A DNA stretch of 64,000 bases from Lineolata rhizophorae. Its lineage: Eukaryota; Ascomycota; Dothideomycetes; Lineolatales; Lineolataceae. The stretch lies in NCBI GenBank assembly GCA_010093515.1, contig MU001676.1, positions 865,876-929,875 of the forward strand, written 5' to 3'. Made by a program: the position numbers and the translations under genes. Position 1 is the stretch's first letter, and each line of letters opens with the position of its first letter. The notes beneath the pieces were generated by a model, which saw nothing but the letters and a program-made list of their open reading frames with translations, searched no databases and was not told the DNA's origin. Shown piece after piece: positions 1 through 13,121 of this stretch.

Positions 1-1343
1 GCTTGCACACCACTGATAACACTTCCAAAATGGTTTCCCTCTCGGCCGAGAACAGAATCAGCCTTGCCATATCTGCCTAATAAACAGTACGTCCAGTTCT
101 AAACCTACTCGCTTAGAAGTCTATGAATGATATGGTTTGCAACAACCGACCAGCACCTCCATAGCTTGCATCATGGACTTTATTGCCCAATGGTAAAATA
201 GTTCGGGTTATTTATTCCCAGAGCTAATAGCCAACAAGCGATGCGGGACAAGCTTCTCCAATAGCGTAAACTGCTGGGCTAGCTTTTGCGGACACAGAGA
301 ACGGTACTCAAGAACCGCGCTGGTTCCGTCGTCGCCGCTCGGATCCCCTATCGAGCGAATAGAGCAATCAGCTTCCCACAACAATATTCAGCCATGAAAT
401 GCAAGAAATCTTAGGCTAGCTAAAATCACCGGAAGACGTGAGGGGCTTCCGGTGATCGATAACATGAACTGAGACTAGAGGGAGCGCGAACTGGATGCTG
501 ATGGGCACAATGCGAATGCGTACCCCTCCGAGATTTCATTGCTAAGCGGCAAGCTAGCAAGAGGCCACATTTTTTTGCTTATAGATATAGAATTGTCCAA
601 CATTGACGTACGCAACCTAATCAGATCAAACTCATACTCCTTTTCGTAGCCTGTGTCTCACCAGGACAAACAGGCTCACCAGTTCCACTCCAGGCTATTT
701 TCAACCATATTTTTGCATCATCGTATCCGCTTGTGAAGAAACCTTTGAACTGGTTTAGGACACAATTAAGCTATCAATGGCTACTTAATACCTTATTAGC
801 ATTCTACACCTTTCGTCTCCCTTTATATTACTTACCAAACCCTGCGTCAAAATAGCACTTCGTTAGCCTTGATCTTTCAGGCATATGCAACCAACCTCCA
901 ACAAAACTTCTTTGAAAAACAACCAAGAGCCAGCTCCCAGCACGTGTTGCCTCAACTCTAATACTACCGAATGCCTATCAGTCGTCTCAAGCTGCAGTAT
1001 CCACGGATTTGATTCTGCTGCAACATGCTCTGGCGACAGGGCTGCAATACAGCAAGAAATAAGCTTTCTATTCTCAATGCTCGAAGCATATCTAACTGGC
1101 TATATAATTGACCGCATGGGAACACCGTCATCAAACTTTCCCGAAGGGATTCCAACCGCAGCCACAACCAGGTTGGATGGCCCAGTTTGTAAAAGATTCG
1201 AGCATGCGGTGGGAACGCTTTGGGGATGTAGAGGAAGTGGAAGATGAAAGATGTCAGTGCCAACGCCAAGCGGAAACTTTGGAGCAATCTTGGCCTGGGC
1301 CTCCAATCAGGCGGAACGCTAACTGTTCGGGGTTGCTAGGGAA
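1..1343. other. Left-edge spacer, no gene recognised
   Basis: This stretch is moderately AT-rich and has no reading frame that resembles a known protein. The longest open frame (885-1247, plus strand, 120 codons) has no recognisable domain and overlaps an antisense frame of similar length. The only clear structure is a perfect 11-bp inverted repeat at 425-456. The last few hundred bases probably hold the promoter and 5' leader of the nuclease-like gene that starts at 1344. Confidence 0.6.
425..456. repeat. Perfect 11-bp inverted repeat (stem-loop)
   Basis: The arms atcaccggaag (425-435) and cttccggtgat (446-456) are exact reverse complements, separated by a 10-base loop. As RNA this would be a stable hairpin on either strand. 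No adjacent gene explains it. Confidence 0.8.
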
Positions 1344-2890
1344 ATGCTGAGCTCTTCCAATCGTGTCCCGCGTCTAACCGCCGTGGTTTCTTCCTTCGAC
1401 CGAATCCAAGACTGGCTGCGCGCGTCTCCCGACCCAGCATTCACCGCATCGCCACTTCGCTCTCCGACTCCCCAAAAATCGCCAGTAGCCATAGCTTCAC
1501 GACCGCTAGAGCGACCTCGAGAAGTCTCGCCGTGCGACAAGAATCCCATGTGCAGTTCTAGTCCAAGCAAAAGACGCCGCAAAGAAGATGACTCCCTCCC
1601 TGGAGAAAGTGCGTCGCGCAGTTGTAGCGTCGTTGTGTCTGAGTGCGTCGTCTTGACCACGACGGGTAGCGCGGAGCGAACTTCCAGCCCAAGTCCCCAT
1701 CTTATAGAGCTACGAACCGCTCGGCCTTCAATTTCGCTCTCCCCTATAACCATGCCCCCAAAGCCACTGTCGGATGACTCCATGACACGCCTAGGGCGGT
1801 TAAGGAGGCGATTGAACAGTGTTCTCAAGGGTGGTTACATTCCAGGAGGTCTGAGGAGCGCGATTGAGCAGGACCCGGACTTTCGTCTATCCGTATCCAT
1901 GGAGCCTATTGACGAAGAGGCCTTCGATCATGAGGATAAACGTACATTGGCCGATTTTACGCTCATAGACACCCTACAACAGGTGAAGAAGATATTCCAG
2001 AGCGCTTCTCTCTGCACACAGTTTGGAAGAGATGAGAATGCTTGGTGTTTCAGCGTCGTCTGGCCACTTATTGAACTTACTATTAAGCTTCATGGAAAGG
2101 ATAAGTGGCGGCCTGAGAGCGTGTAGGTCCCTCTCTCCCCGTGTGCCTCCGCCGCTAAACCGACAGGCAATCCCAAACCATAAACCCCGTATACCTCTCC
2201 CGCATACCCGACCCTTCCACGCCGAGTAAGGAACGCCATCTCTTTTGCAAAACCGATTTCTGCTTCTCGTACTCCTACCTTGATCCGCATTTCCGCGGAC
2301 TATACAACCGGCTGGAGGAAGCCAATGCAATACACGTCTCCCATACCACGGACAACTTCACCTCGCGTGCCGTTCTCTTTTCCGGGATCGAGGTCAGGCC
2401 AGAGGATGGCGACCGGAAAGAGGCAGAGCTGCAGATGGGCATCTGGATGGCGGCAAGTTTGCGGAAGAAGATGGAGCTGGCGGGGAGAGCATTTTCTGGG
2501 ACTCCGGCGTCGGAAAGCGAACCTGCGTCTGGCTCTGAGCTCGGCCATGATTCGAACGAGACCCAAAATCCCGAGATCAATAGAGACGGCCCCTCAATCA
2601 CAGCTCTCCTCGAGCCTGCCGTCGCCATCATCGGCCACGAGCACAAAATCTACTACGCCTTCCCAACTTCTACGACTGGGGACATCACGATCCTCGGACC
2701 GGACGAAATATTCATAAATTTGTCAACGCGCTCTGTCCAGGGCATCTTCAAACTCATTAGGTTTTATGCTACCATCTTAGACTATGGATATCAGGTAGAA
2801 ATGAATGATGGGCAAGAATCGGAGGGAGGGCTCTGGGACGACTATTTGAAGAAGGTTCTTGGAGAAGTTGGCAGAAGCACTTGCCAATGA
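1344..2890 (+). CDS. PD-(D/E)XK nuclease-like domain protein (fungal family)
   Basis: Exons 1344-2122 and 2167-2890 give 500 residues. The 44-bp intron (GTAGGT donor, CTAAAC branch-like site, CAG acceptor) removes a stop and keeps frame. The first 160 residues are Ser/Pro/Arg-rich and low in complexity. From about residue 225 the order matches the fungal PD-(D/E)XK nuclease-like family (Pfam 'PDDEXK_12'-type): DENAW plus a hydrophobic helix (about 229-250), KTDFCFSY with Asp290, VSHTTDNF, then GIEVR (Glu335, Arg337) and AELQMGIWMAA (about 346-356). The family usually has E-x-K where this protein has E-V-R, so the catalytic Lys appears to be Arg. The cellular role of the family is not known to me. 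The gene stands alone, with 11 kb of gene-poor DNA downstream. Family assignment is from pattern memory; the start is the first ATG of the open frame. Confidence 0.75.
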
Positions 2891-5800
2891 GGTAACGAAA
2901 GGGTTCTGGGACTGGTTTAGATGATATGGATTCATGAATCACGAGTTTATCGGTCGCCACCTCTCCCAAAGAACTCCTCGAAGCGCAGCGCCCCGTTCTC
3001 TCACTTCAGAGAGGAGACTTGTCGATCTGCTCGTCCTGGTATGTTGCAGCAACACCCACAGCTCAAATTGACCTATAGACCTCTCTAACTCACTTGAAAA
3101 CGAAGCTCTAATTAAGTATTCTTAACGCTTTTGCTCGTGGTAAGCCTTCGGCTCAGTGGATAGGACCTAAAGTATTTCTATTGGACATACTTTTCGTGCT
3201 TAGATATACCACTCAAGGAATCCAACGGCTTCACTAATATGAGCTTATTTGTGACCTGTACTCCTTGGCACCTTGTTTTGGTTGGAGAACATTACTGTGG
3301 AAAAAGTTTGGCTTGATACAACGGACCACCAATGGCAGAATCACTCAAGGCGTTGTAGATGCTAAATAGTGTAGACAGGCAAAAAGAAGTGATGCAAGTT
3401 GGCTTGCTCACAAGAAGGGATCATTCTCGCTCTTGCAAATTGAGTTAAGACGGGGAATGACCACAAAATAAACCAATTGGTATCCACGCTCACAAATTAT
3501 AGGTTGCCCACATGTATTTGACTGCTTACATGCACCTAAAGATAAGCCATTAATATTCAACCCCACCAAAATTGGACTATAGTTTCAGATAACGCAAGAT
3601 CACAGATGCGTCCAGCTGTGCGTTACCGTCTGCGAACAGTCTTGCACAAATCAAAACTTGCACCATTGCATGCGAGGATATTGGCGTGCAGACGCAGCTA
3701 AAAGCTCAGAGTCAACCTTGTCGTATAATAACTTCTCTGCGTGAAAGGATGGCTGTGTGAGGGCTAGAGGCTGAGAGCTGCCAGGAACGAGGTCGCGAAT
3801 CAACAGACCGCAGCAAAGTTCTCGACGAATTCTGCACAGCCAGTCCACACTAACACGCACTACCGGACTGCTACTATTTCATCATCGGCTCTTCAATCCA
3901 TGGACTCCGATAAGCCGCCGAGCACAGGCCCATAGTAGGTATGTGTAGGTCTATGTACCCCGCCGCCGCAACGGCGCTGAGAAGCTTGGTAATGTCCGTG
4001 CAACGTCCCAGCACTCAGGCTATATTCCGGCGCGCAGCGCAGCCCACCCGCCCGGGAACCTCGAACCAGCCGCGCGAGCTCCTCGGCCCCCTTCTATCTT
4101 ATTAACAAGAGAAAGAGCTCCCCACCGGGACGCACGAACGAGCCTGCGCTGGACTACGTTCGTCCCGTTCCCACACACCGATCCCTCGCCCACGGCGTTC
4201 CAAGAAAGCCCCCCCAAAGCCCCCCAAAGCACGCCCGGAATCGGGACCCTGGGCCCGCAAAAAGCTAAACATATAAATTGCGTACGGGGCGCGACAAAAC
4301 CGAAGCCGAGCCGGGAGCCTGAGACCGTGGTCGCGTGGCCGCGCATGTTCCGTGGGCGTCCTGTCGCGAATGCAGTGACGCCCGCGGCCCCAGGGGGGGA
4401 TCCTTCTGGAGGGCTCGCCGGGAGCGCCCGAAGGACCCGGGACGTTCTTGCCGTGGAAAGGTGCCGTGGTTCGTTCGGGGCTCCGAGCGGAAGGCTCGTG
4501 GGCGGGAGGCGCGCCGAATGGAGGGGCCTCGGGAGCCCGGTGGGACGTTCGTCGTCCCGGTAGGTATGACATTGGAATGTTGATTGTCAGCCGTGGAGAC
4601 GTTTCGAGTTGGAAAGATATGGATGGAACATGGCCTTGTTTTCACGCGTCGTGCGCGCTGCCTGTGCGTCCGCGAGGCTACCTGTCCGTATTTCAAAGCG
4701 CTTCTACTCGGGAGAACGGTGCAAGTCTGTGGTCTTCAAGGAATGTGAGGTTCAGCCTTTGTTGCATTTCGGATTGCTTGCGTTGTATCCTTCAATGTGG
4801 TCAGATACACAACAAGTGGGCAGCCAAGTCGCCGACCAAAAGCCTTCCAAGAGCCTCGACGGCAGATGTGAAGAGAAAGCATGGCTCAACGTTGAGTGTT
4901 CCCCGGCAGACATATCCACATGAAGGACTTCCGTTCCACCGACGGGGACCTCAACAGTCTCTATTGTCGACGCCATCTCTCATTTCCTCACGGAACAAGG
5001 GGAGGTGGTAGATCGGCAGGACCTGTCAATTACCTCTGCCTTGGGCCCGGAAACGTTGAAAGCATAACGTTTGGGATCAACTGAATAAACTTTTTCACGA
5101 TCATCTGCAACAGCGCAAATCTCCCAACAAAGACACGAAGGTACGCCGCATACGGGCTGGCGAGACATTTCTAGAAGGATTCAGGAGAGGTGGCGACTGG
5201 CTGACGAGGCCCGCATGTACATACGTTCAAGTACATTGCGGATGATCGGTATGAGGACTCTGGCATTGCACGAGGGATCGTCAACGTCGCACGTTATGAC
5301 TCTGCGGCACAGATCCGACGATCGGCACGGTTACCACGTGTTGATTGCTTCATCCCTGCGCAAGTCGGTCGGTCACGCAAGACGACTGCTATGCCGTGCT
5401 TGCGCGATCCAGAACAATACCTAGGAGCATTGAAGATCTTGGGATTGAGTGTAAGCGAGGAATCAGTTTGTCGCCTGTCTGTTGGAATTGTCGAGACCGC
5501 AGTATGTTCCAGTCAGACTAGCTCGAGGCAGAATCCTGCAGTGACAGGAATGAATTGGGAGAGGAAAAAGTGAGTCCATCGACTCCGTCCAAGTATGCGC
5601 CCTCAATCCACCGCACCACCTGTTTAGATACCGGCCAAGATAGTCCGCCATCGTCTAATAGACCGCAGTGTTCCTGACAGTCCGCTCAGTCGAGCAACGG
5701 CGGCATGGTGGCCTGACCACTGTATCTACTAACCGCCGTCGTTGCAATAGCGTGCTTCAAATTGCGAAGCTTCGGCGCCTTCCAAGGCTAAGCAGGTCAC

Positions 5801-8800
5801 CGGGTCTAGCCACTGCGGTATGGGTATCTAGCGTGGTGTCTGCATGCCGTGGTCGGTGTGGGTCTAACGGCAATGGCCTCGCAGGAGGCGTAGTGGATAG
5901 ACGAAACGAGTCACTGGCCAGTATCTCACATAGGCCAGTAGCAAGCAAGACGGCGGCTGCTCGCATTCTACTCGGCAGCCAGCCATGCAGTCGCATCAGG
6001 CGATTTTGCAGGATTGGAACATGCAGTAGAGTGAAAGTATGTTGAAAATGGACAGTAAGTGGGGTGTTAGGAGTGGAAATGAAACAAGACTACCAAGGGG
6101 AGGGGGGTTTCGACGAAGCAAAAATTATATGACCTTGAACAGGGAAACTGAGCCTTCCACACAAGAAGGCTTGGTTGAAGCAATTGAGTTTGCTTTGAGG
6201 TTTGTGAGGAGTAAGTGGTAGAGGCGAAGACCTCGATGATCTTCGAACTTGCCCCCGCCACCTCATCGCAGTTTGCCTCGTGGGGATCTGCAAGGCACAG
6301 AACCACGAGGCAAACCGTCAAACCTAAACTTCCCTTCTCGACACGCTTACGGTGTGCCGATCATAAGCGCAATTAGGTTTCAACGAGAGTAAGATGGAGG
6401 GTTGATCAAGCCGGCCATGCGTCTTCGCCTCCGTTCCTCCCATCATTGCAACATCAGCAAGTCTGAAGTAGTGTTCTGCCCCTCCACCGGACCCCTGTCC
6501 GGCTCGTGGCCGCCGTGCCGTGCCACACGGCACCTTTGAAGCCGAACCCGATTTTGCGAGCGATAATCATTCCGGTCTGGACTGGCCGACACCCTCCTTC
6601 GTCCCCAGAAGGCCCACCGTCGCATTTCCGGCTGAAGTCCCACGTGGACGGCAAGTTTGACAGGTCTTGGCAGCTCGGGGTGCTATTGGCACTCCAGCCA
6701 ACCGTCCGCCGCGGCGATGCCGTCACCCGAATGGCGTCGCGCGCTGCGCCGCGCGACCTGCCCCCCCCGATATACTTTGGAGCTACTGTGGGGATAGACG
6801 TCCGGCTTCGGTTTGAAGGGAGGGAAAAGCCGCGACCGCTGCATACTAGCGACGGGTTCCGAACGGATTGGGGTACGTTAGCGCCCGGTGAGAGAAAGGT
6901 CAAGCTTCGGGCTGCCAAGTTTCCTGTGCTCTTTTCTATCGTGCGCTTGGCATTTTAGTAGTGCGTGAAGTCGACGATAGTCGGACAGGGTTTTCTGCCT
7001 ACCGCTTGACGGACCTCGACTCCGTCTATCAAGCGGTACATGGTCCGGGATACGTAGATGTGTGGAGGGGTGGGTCACTCACCGGTGGCTGGGCGAGGCA
7101 GCGGGCATGCAAGCCGACTTTCGGACGTGATTCCCGTGCGTTCGTCATTCCACCATGTACCTGCTCACGTGAAGCCCTATAGTGGATCGGCCGGGCTATG
7201 ATATAGCTAAACGAAATTATGTACGTCGTTCAATCCCGACCTATTAGCGGTGGGAAGGGAAAATTCGAAAGAAAAAAAGAACGAGATGTGCGAGTAGCGC
7301 AAACTTTGAATGATTGTCAGGCATGCAAAGCGCCAGGGACCATCCTTGACGGCGCGGGCGTCGCTCGCGAACCCCGCGCTTGCCTGCTTGCCTGCCCGCT
7401 GCTGTCCGGAAAGGATTCCATCCACATCGCATTGCAGGAGGGCAGCAGCTGCGCAGCGGGAGGCTCGCTTCCTTCTCGCTCGCGGAGAAAAAGAGATTGG
7501 CTGCCAGTGCCGCTATTGCCGTCTTGCCGGGCAGGCCTTCGCATGCAAAGGCCGGCAGCCTAGTACCTGCTCGACCCCGTCTACATGGCCGGGGTGATGG
7601 ATTTCCAAGCGATTTGAAAGCCTCAAACGGATCCGCTGACAAGTATGTACGGCGCATTCCGTACGGCATCCTGAAAGCTGCCGCTGCTGCCCTGCTGTCT
7701 CTGCCCTGCAGCCTGCCATTTCGAGTTACTTCCGAGTGCAAGTAGAAATGAGCGATGCACGGCGACCGTTTCTGCAAGCCGTCCACCGCTGAGCGCCATT
7801 CGCGGACGCGGGAAGCGGGAAACAACAACTGCGACGACGCTGTGATACGAAGAACAAGACCACAACCTACTACATGAGTGGAGCGGCTTGTGTGACACCT
7901 ACCTGATGCGCCCTCCCCCTCGAAAAGCAAGGAAGATTCTCACCGCAAGCGTTGCACATCAAACAGCACCTCATGCGGTTCCGGCCCCATGAAGCGCGAG
8001 GACGCCTACGGAGCATGAGGTAGAGAGCGAGAGAGAGAGAGCTCATCCTGCGTGCAACACGCCGTGCAGCGGCTAGCCACCATTATCATCATCATCATCA
8101 TCCGGCAACCCGCATGTCGCCCTCCGCACTCCGTATCCGGCCTGGCCAGGGCCCAGCGCAAGACGAGTGAACGCCGAAAATGGGACTGTGGCAACCCGCT
8201 CTGCTTCTTTCCGGCGGCGGCATCGGCCAGTCCAGCCCCCAGCCCGCGGTACCGGCAGCCCGGGAATCGAACAAGAGGGCACGGCTCGGTCGCTCGGCTC
8301 GGCTTTCCGCAGCGCGGCGAACGTGACACTTCCCGGCGCGCGGAGTGGGAAAAAGAAAAAAGCAAAGCGGATGAAGAGTGAAAAGAGCGGAAAGGCAGCC
8401 GCTAGTACTCCGTGCCCGCTTTGGGGGGCATGTCACGAGCGTCGTACGCTGCAAGATGAGGGAGCACCCGGTGAGGCTGAGAGCGGAAGAAGCGCAGAGC
8501 AGAGCCGGCGCACGCCGGAGGCGTTTTGCTGTCGCGGACAATCTTAATTTTGTCCCTCGTACTCCGCAGGGCGGTGTGGACGCGTTGCGGGACGGGAAGT
8601 CGGGGGGTGGGCTGAATCTGATCTCCATCGGGTCCCTTGCCCGCTTGTGCGCTTCTCCTTTTCCAACCATCTCTCAAAGGGGAAAACCCCGTGGATCCCA
8701 ACCCATGACTTTCTGTCGGGCACCCCTCGCAGTGGCGTTTGCTTTTTACTTTTTGCTCGTGTCTGTGTCTCGTCCCTGCGCGGCGACGAGGTGAGGTTGA

Positions 8801-9400
8801 TCTCCCACGTCTAAATCTGGCACAGACGCGCGCGGCCTCGTCGTGGGGGTGAACGCGTCGCGCACGCGGTGGGTAAGCTCGCTCGCTCCCGGGTGGAGAC
8901 TCGTAATTATGAAGGGAGATCATGGGATGCGCTGCGCAGCTGCGAGGTTGAGGGAGTACGAGTAGCACCAAAGTATGTTTGTACTGCTAGGGGAGCGTGC
9001 CGGGGACCGGCGCCGGCAAGGAGGTACGTACCGTGCATGTGACGACGGGACTCGGACAAGGACCCTGGCTCTGCCACAAGGAGCAATACACACCGTCAAA
9101 GGTACGTACCTACATAGTTTTGATTCCAATTATTCAATGATACACGGTCCGCATCGTAAGAAACAAAAAGCGGTGCTCTAGCGTGATACAGGCTTGACTG
9201 CTGGAGTGGAGTCATTTTTCGGTCCAGTTCAATTGCTGGATTGCCATGGGGATGGCTGGAGTCAACTCGTATCGACCCGATTTCTGGTAAGCTAGTGCAA
9301 GAGCCTTGCAGACAATGATGTGTCCATAGCGCAACCACGTCCAGGCACTGCTGCGGAGGGCTCCGTTCATACGTAGTCTGCACATTAGGTACCGATCGCT
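2891..9400. other. Gene-poor spacer, part 1
   Basis: No frame here resembles a known protein. 2891-3900 is AT-richer and looks like decayed DNA. 3900-9400 is GC-rich with many overlapping open frames on both strands, as expected by chance at this composition. The longest (7244-7930, minus, 228 codons) is compositionally biased and has no recognisable motif. Short (GA)n and (ATC)n tracts lie near 8023-8041 and 8085-8102. Paired GGTACGTACC palindromes are listed separately. Confidence 0.55.
9023..9110. repeat. Two identical GGTACGTACC palindromes 78 bp apart
   Basis: The 10-bp palindrome GGTACGTACC occurs exactly at 9023-9032 and again at 9101-9110. Related TACGTA/GTAC palindromes recur through the spacer (about 10376, 11020-11050, 12127, 21055). 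Function unknown. Confidence 0.8.
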
Positions 9401-11019
9401 TGCCGGCCGATCACTTCCGCCCTACTCCATCCTGCGCGCAATGGGCGATGCGGGGTACGGATGTACAGGATGTACTAGGAGTATTGGTATGAAGTGCAGT
9501 ACCTACCTACACTGAAGACTCCATCGAAGCCTGGAAGATGATTCTGAAACGAAAGGCCTTTGCCACCAAAGTAACTTGGCGAACCCTACATACCACCTCA
9601 GCCATGCGCAAGAAAAATTAACTCAGCACCGTCCGGGAACGTCGTCACTAGCGTGTCACCCGGGTAGTCCCATCGACACCCCCTACGTAGTAAGCCACGA
9701 TTGGCGACGATTTTCTCTCGCACCCCTTCTCCCCCTTCTCTTTCGTTCGGTTTTAGATCGATTTTCGCTCCCTAACCCGGCCCGGGCACGAGGCGGCCAG
9801 GGAACCCGCCCGTCGATCCCGTCCTAGACCGAAGCCAAGTACATAGCTAGCTGCCCGAACAGTCGAACCCGAGCGCACATCGCCCGGCGGACGATTGGCG
9901 CGGAGGGAGAACCCTGGTCGCGGCTCGATGGAAGTTTGCCTATTGGGGGACCCGGGGATGGCGATGGGGCGCGGTTGGGCAATGCGGCGTGCGAAGCGCC
10001 TCATGGTTGGCCTGGTTGTTCTTCGCATCTGATTACCTACGACGGGAGATAAAAGATTATCATGACCCACCTGACGGGACGGGTGGCCGACGTACGCTTC
10101 CCCTCCCCCTCCATTTCAGCAGTAAACTGTAACCCCCCCTCACTCGGCCTCCCACGATTCTGGCCCCCTCCATTTTTATTTCTCGATTGGGCTAGGTCGC
10201 CGAAAACGCGGGTGAGCTCATATTTTAATATCGCGGCTGCGCCTTAATTGGCGCTACTATACATGAAAACCAGGAAAGGGCCCATATATAAACGGCGGAG
10301 AATTCTTAATAAGGATCCCTGGTTTCCTGGGCATGTAGTAGCTGGCAGTCCTCTCCTGGCTCATACGAGCACGTCGTACGTACCAGACGATGGCTGAGTG
10401 ACAGAAAAGGCGCCCGAAGACGGAACTTCCCGCCTGATGCGCGAAGCGACCATCACGGCGTAGATCCCAAAAGCGGTCGAAAGGAGAATGTGCCCAACGA
10501 GAGTGGGGATGGCCTGAGAGGGGCCTCGCCGAAGCTCAATCGCAATCCCTCCGTTACAGGTTGCAAGGGCAAAAGCGCTCGATTCTTTTCGGCACTCGAA
10601 TACCACCTGTCTAGCCCAAGCCTGCCAGGCTCCATGCCCACCGACTTTCAACGGGTGACAGCAACGCACTCCAAGAAAAAAAAGAAAAAAAAAGAAAGAC
10701 GTTGGCACTAGATGTACCTAGTGGCCGGCACTAACGTACCTCTGCACTCCAGGCCAACTACGTAAAGTGACCAGGCTCTCTTCAGGGACGTTAAACTAGG
10801 CACATATGTACTCGCCTTTCTGCTCCCGACTGCCAGCCAGCCAGCCCTGCGAAGTGACGGGAGCCGAGGGGGGCGGGAAGCGAGCGCATGCCCTATGTAC
10901 ATACGACGGCGGGGGCGTGCGCGCGCGCAACGTCCCTCCTCCCTGGTCCCTTGTCCCGCGTCGGCTCGATCGGGACAGCCTTATCGCGAGGCCAGGCAGC
11001 GGATGGCAACTCCGGGCCC

Positions 11020-11050
11020 ACGTACATATGTACGTACGTACATACGTGCG
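11020..11050. repeat. ACGTACATATGTACGT palindrome and TACG-rich tract
   Basis: A perfect 16-bp palindrome at 11020-11035 runs into further tacgtacg/catacgt motifs up to 11050. It could form a cruciform or be a decayed simple repeat. Confidence 0.7.
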
Positions 11051-12872
11051 ACTTGTTGAGCGGTTAACTTGCGATCGACCCGTCGCGGTCGCTCGAATGG
11101 AAAAGGCGGCCGAGATCCTCGTCGGAGAAGGGAAAATATAGAGAGAGAGGGGGAAGGAGGTAGGGGAAGGGGAGTTTGTCGTGGGCCGTCGAGGTCGAGA
11201 ACGGCATGTCCTTGCCGGCGAACGGGGCTCTCTCGGCTTGTGATGAAGCTGGTTGGCCGGTCGGGACTTGGGGGGGAGCACGTTGTTCAAGGTTCGGGTC
11301 GTGAGCGCGCGCTTTCTCTGACACAATGATCAACGGGGCGGCCGGGGATGCCTTGGTCGAAGAAGCTAAGAAAAACGGCCTACAACGCCGCGCCAGATAG
11401 TTTGAGGCCGGGAGCCTGCTGCTGCTGCTGCTGGCTGCTGCAAAGCCCTTTCGATCTTGAGCAACGCATCAGGCCCAAGGCCAGAAAGCCTAGCTACATG
11501 CGTAGTAGGTACCTAGCTAGCTGGCTGCTGGCCAGCCCAGCCACATCATCAACGGTGTGGAAACCAAAAAGTGTTCGGCTATAAACTTTCCGTGATATAC
11601 ATAGCCTACGGCGGGGGGGTGGGGGGAAGCGCATATTATGCAGCGCCGGTCACCCACGCGCTGGCGGGCGTTGGACGATTTGACATTTGACCCAGCCCCC
11701 GGGACCAGTCGTGAGCCTCTAGGAAGAAAGAGAAGCCAAAAAGCCGTTGGGACATTTCTTAGGGTCTCGTGCTACAGCACGTATGTCCTTCCCGCGCAGG
11801 CGCAGCCGCGCAATCCAACGGCCTTCTCGGTTGCGGCGTGCAGCAAAGCGCATCGCGCTCAAAGTTCAAGCCATTGACTCGAAAGCCGAAGGTGTAACGG
11901 CCGGCGAAAGAGCGGGACGTCTCGTCTCGCCTGGGCCGGGGGGGTTGTTTGCCCCCCCCGGATCCCCTCTTGTACCTAAAGCGAGCGCGCAGTGAGGAAA
12001 CAATACATAAAAGATGAGGGAAGAAAATCTCCCGCCAAAAAAAAAAGGAGCATTGATTTGTCGGCGGCTAGGCGAGGTCATGGGAAGAGGAACAAGGCCT
12101 GAGGAGAACGGCCCCGCTTGCGACAGTACATACGTACATACAGTTCCCTATGCGGACCCTCTCGCGCGTCACGGCCGGCTAGCGGCGGCGTGCCTTCGCG
12201 CCGGCGATCGTGCTGCGGGCGCCTGGGCCAGCCATGCGCTGATCGCTGCCCTGCTGCTCCGTTTGCGGTATGCACATACAGCGTACGGCTCGTGTCACCG
12301 TGTGTACAAGGTCCCTTTTGGTTTGATTGAGTGGTGAGAGTGAGAGTATGTAGCAGCGGCGCAGCATTGTACCTGGGTTAGGGATTACGCGCTACCCTCC
12401 GCACCGACTCAATACCACGCAAAGAGGACAAGCCGCAGCCGGTCGACTTTTTAGCGCTTGGTTTGAGTACCTGCTCTTGGGGCGTGTACTGTGCATACAT
12501 AGCACACTATATGTAAGGCAAACTCGGTTCGAAGTGAGCAGACCGCCACAAACCATCAGTCAGCCTCAATTTGCGGCGCCGGACGAGGCTAGGCGAGCAT
12601 CGACGGGCTCGGAGCGAAGAGGAGAGGATGTCTGCGACAAGGCGTTCACCACTACATATTTTTGCTTTTTCTTTTCTATTCCTGCGTCTCGGGCGGAGGC
12701 GAGCAGGCGCCATTCGCAACCGGATTGTCGGTCCCACGGGACGAGATGCGCATCGCCTATGGCTCTCTTGCATGCAAGTGGACTGTCCGCTCCCGTTCCC
12801 GTTCCCGCCTCGGCGCCCGTTGGTGGCACCGGATCCCGCAGCGAGAAGAATAAGAAGAAGCAAGCCATTCTT

Positions 12873-12898
12873 GGCTGGCTGGCTGGCTGGCTGGCTGG
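12873..12898. repeat. (GGCT)n microsatellite
   Basis: About six tandem copies of a tetranucleotide ggct/tggc unit in the gene-poor spacer; no coding context. Confidence 0.85.
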
Positions 12899-13097
12899 TT
12901 TTGCTGCCCGTCTGTCCTGTCTGTCAGCTCGCTAGTGCGTACATACCCGTCCCCTCCCCCCCTCTTTCTATGCAGAAACCCCCCACCCCGGGTGCTGGTA
13001 GGGAAACCACCGAATTGGTTTCGCAGTCTCCTCGTCGCACGCGAGGAGGAGAAGCGGACGGGAGCGTCTGACCGTGCCGCGCGAGAGCCACGGTGGT

Positions 13098-13121
13098 CGG
13101 GCGGGCGGGCGGGCGGGCGGG
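13098..13121. repeat. (GGGC)n microsatellite
   Basis: About six tandem copies of gggc/cggg between the (GGCT)n tract and the rhodopsin-domain gene; G-run spacing would also allow quadruplex formation. Confidence 0.85.

Noticed and set aside
3137-3215. Possible tRNA (A-box-like ggctcagtggatagg)
   Set aside because: No convincing T-arm, anticodon stem or acceptor pairing could be drawn around it.
5675-5745. Resemblance to part of a 5S rRNA (gtccgctcag)
   Set aside because: Only a short match; the rest of the 5S sequence is not present.
7244-7930. Open frame of 228 codons, minus strand
   Set aside because: No domain, irregular composition and several overlapping frames of similar length on both strands; explained by GC content.
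8255-8285. Possible tRNA B box on the minus strand (gttcgattcc)
   Set aside because: The flanking bases do not form a T stem or acceptor stem.
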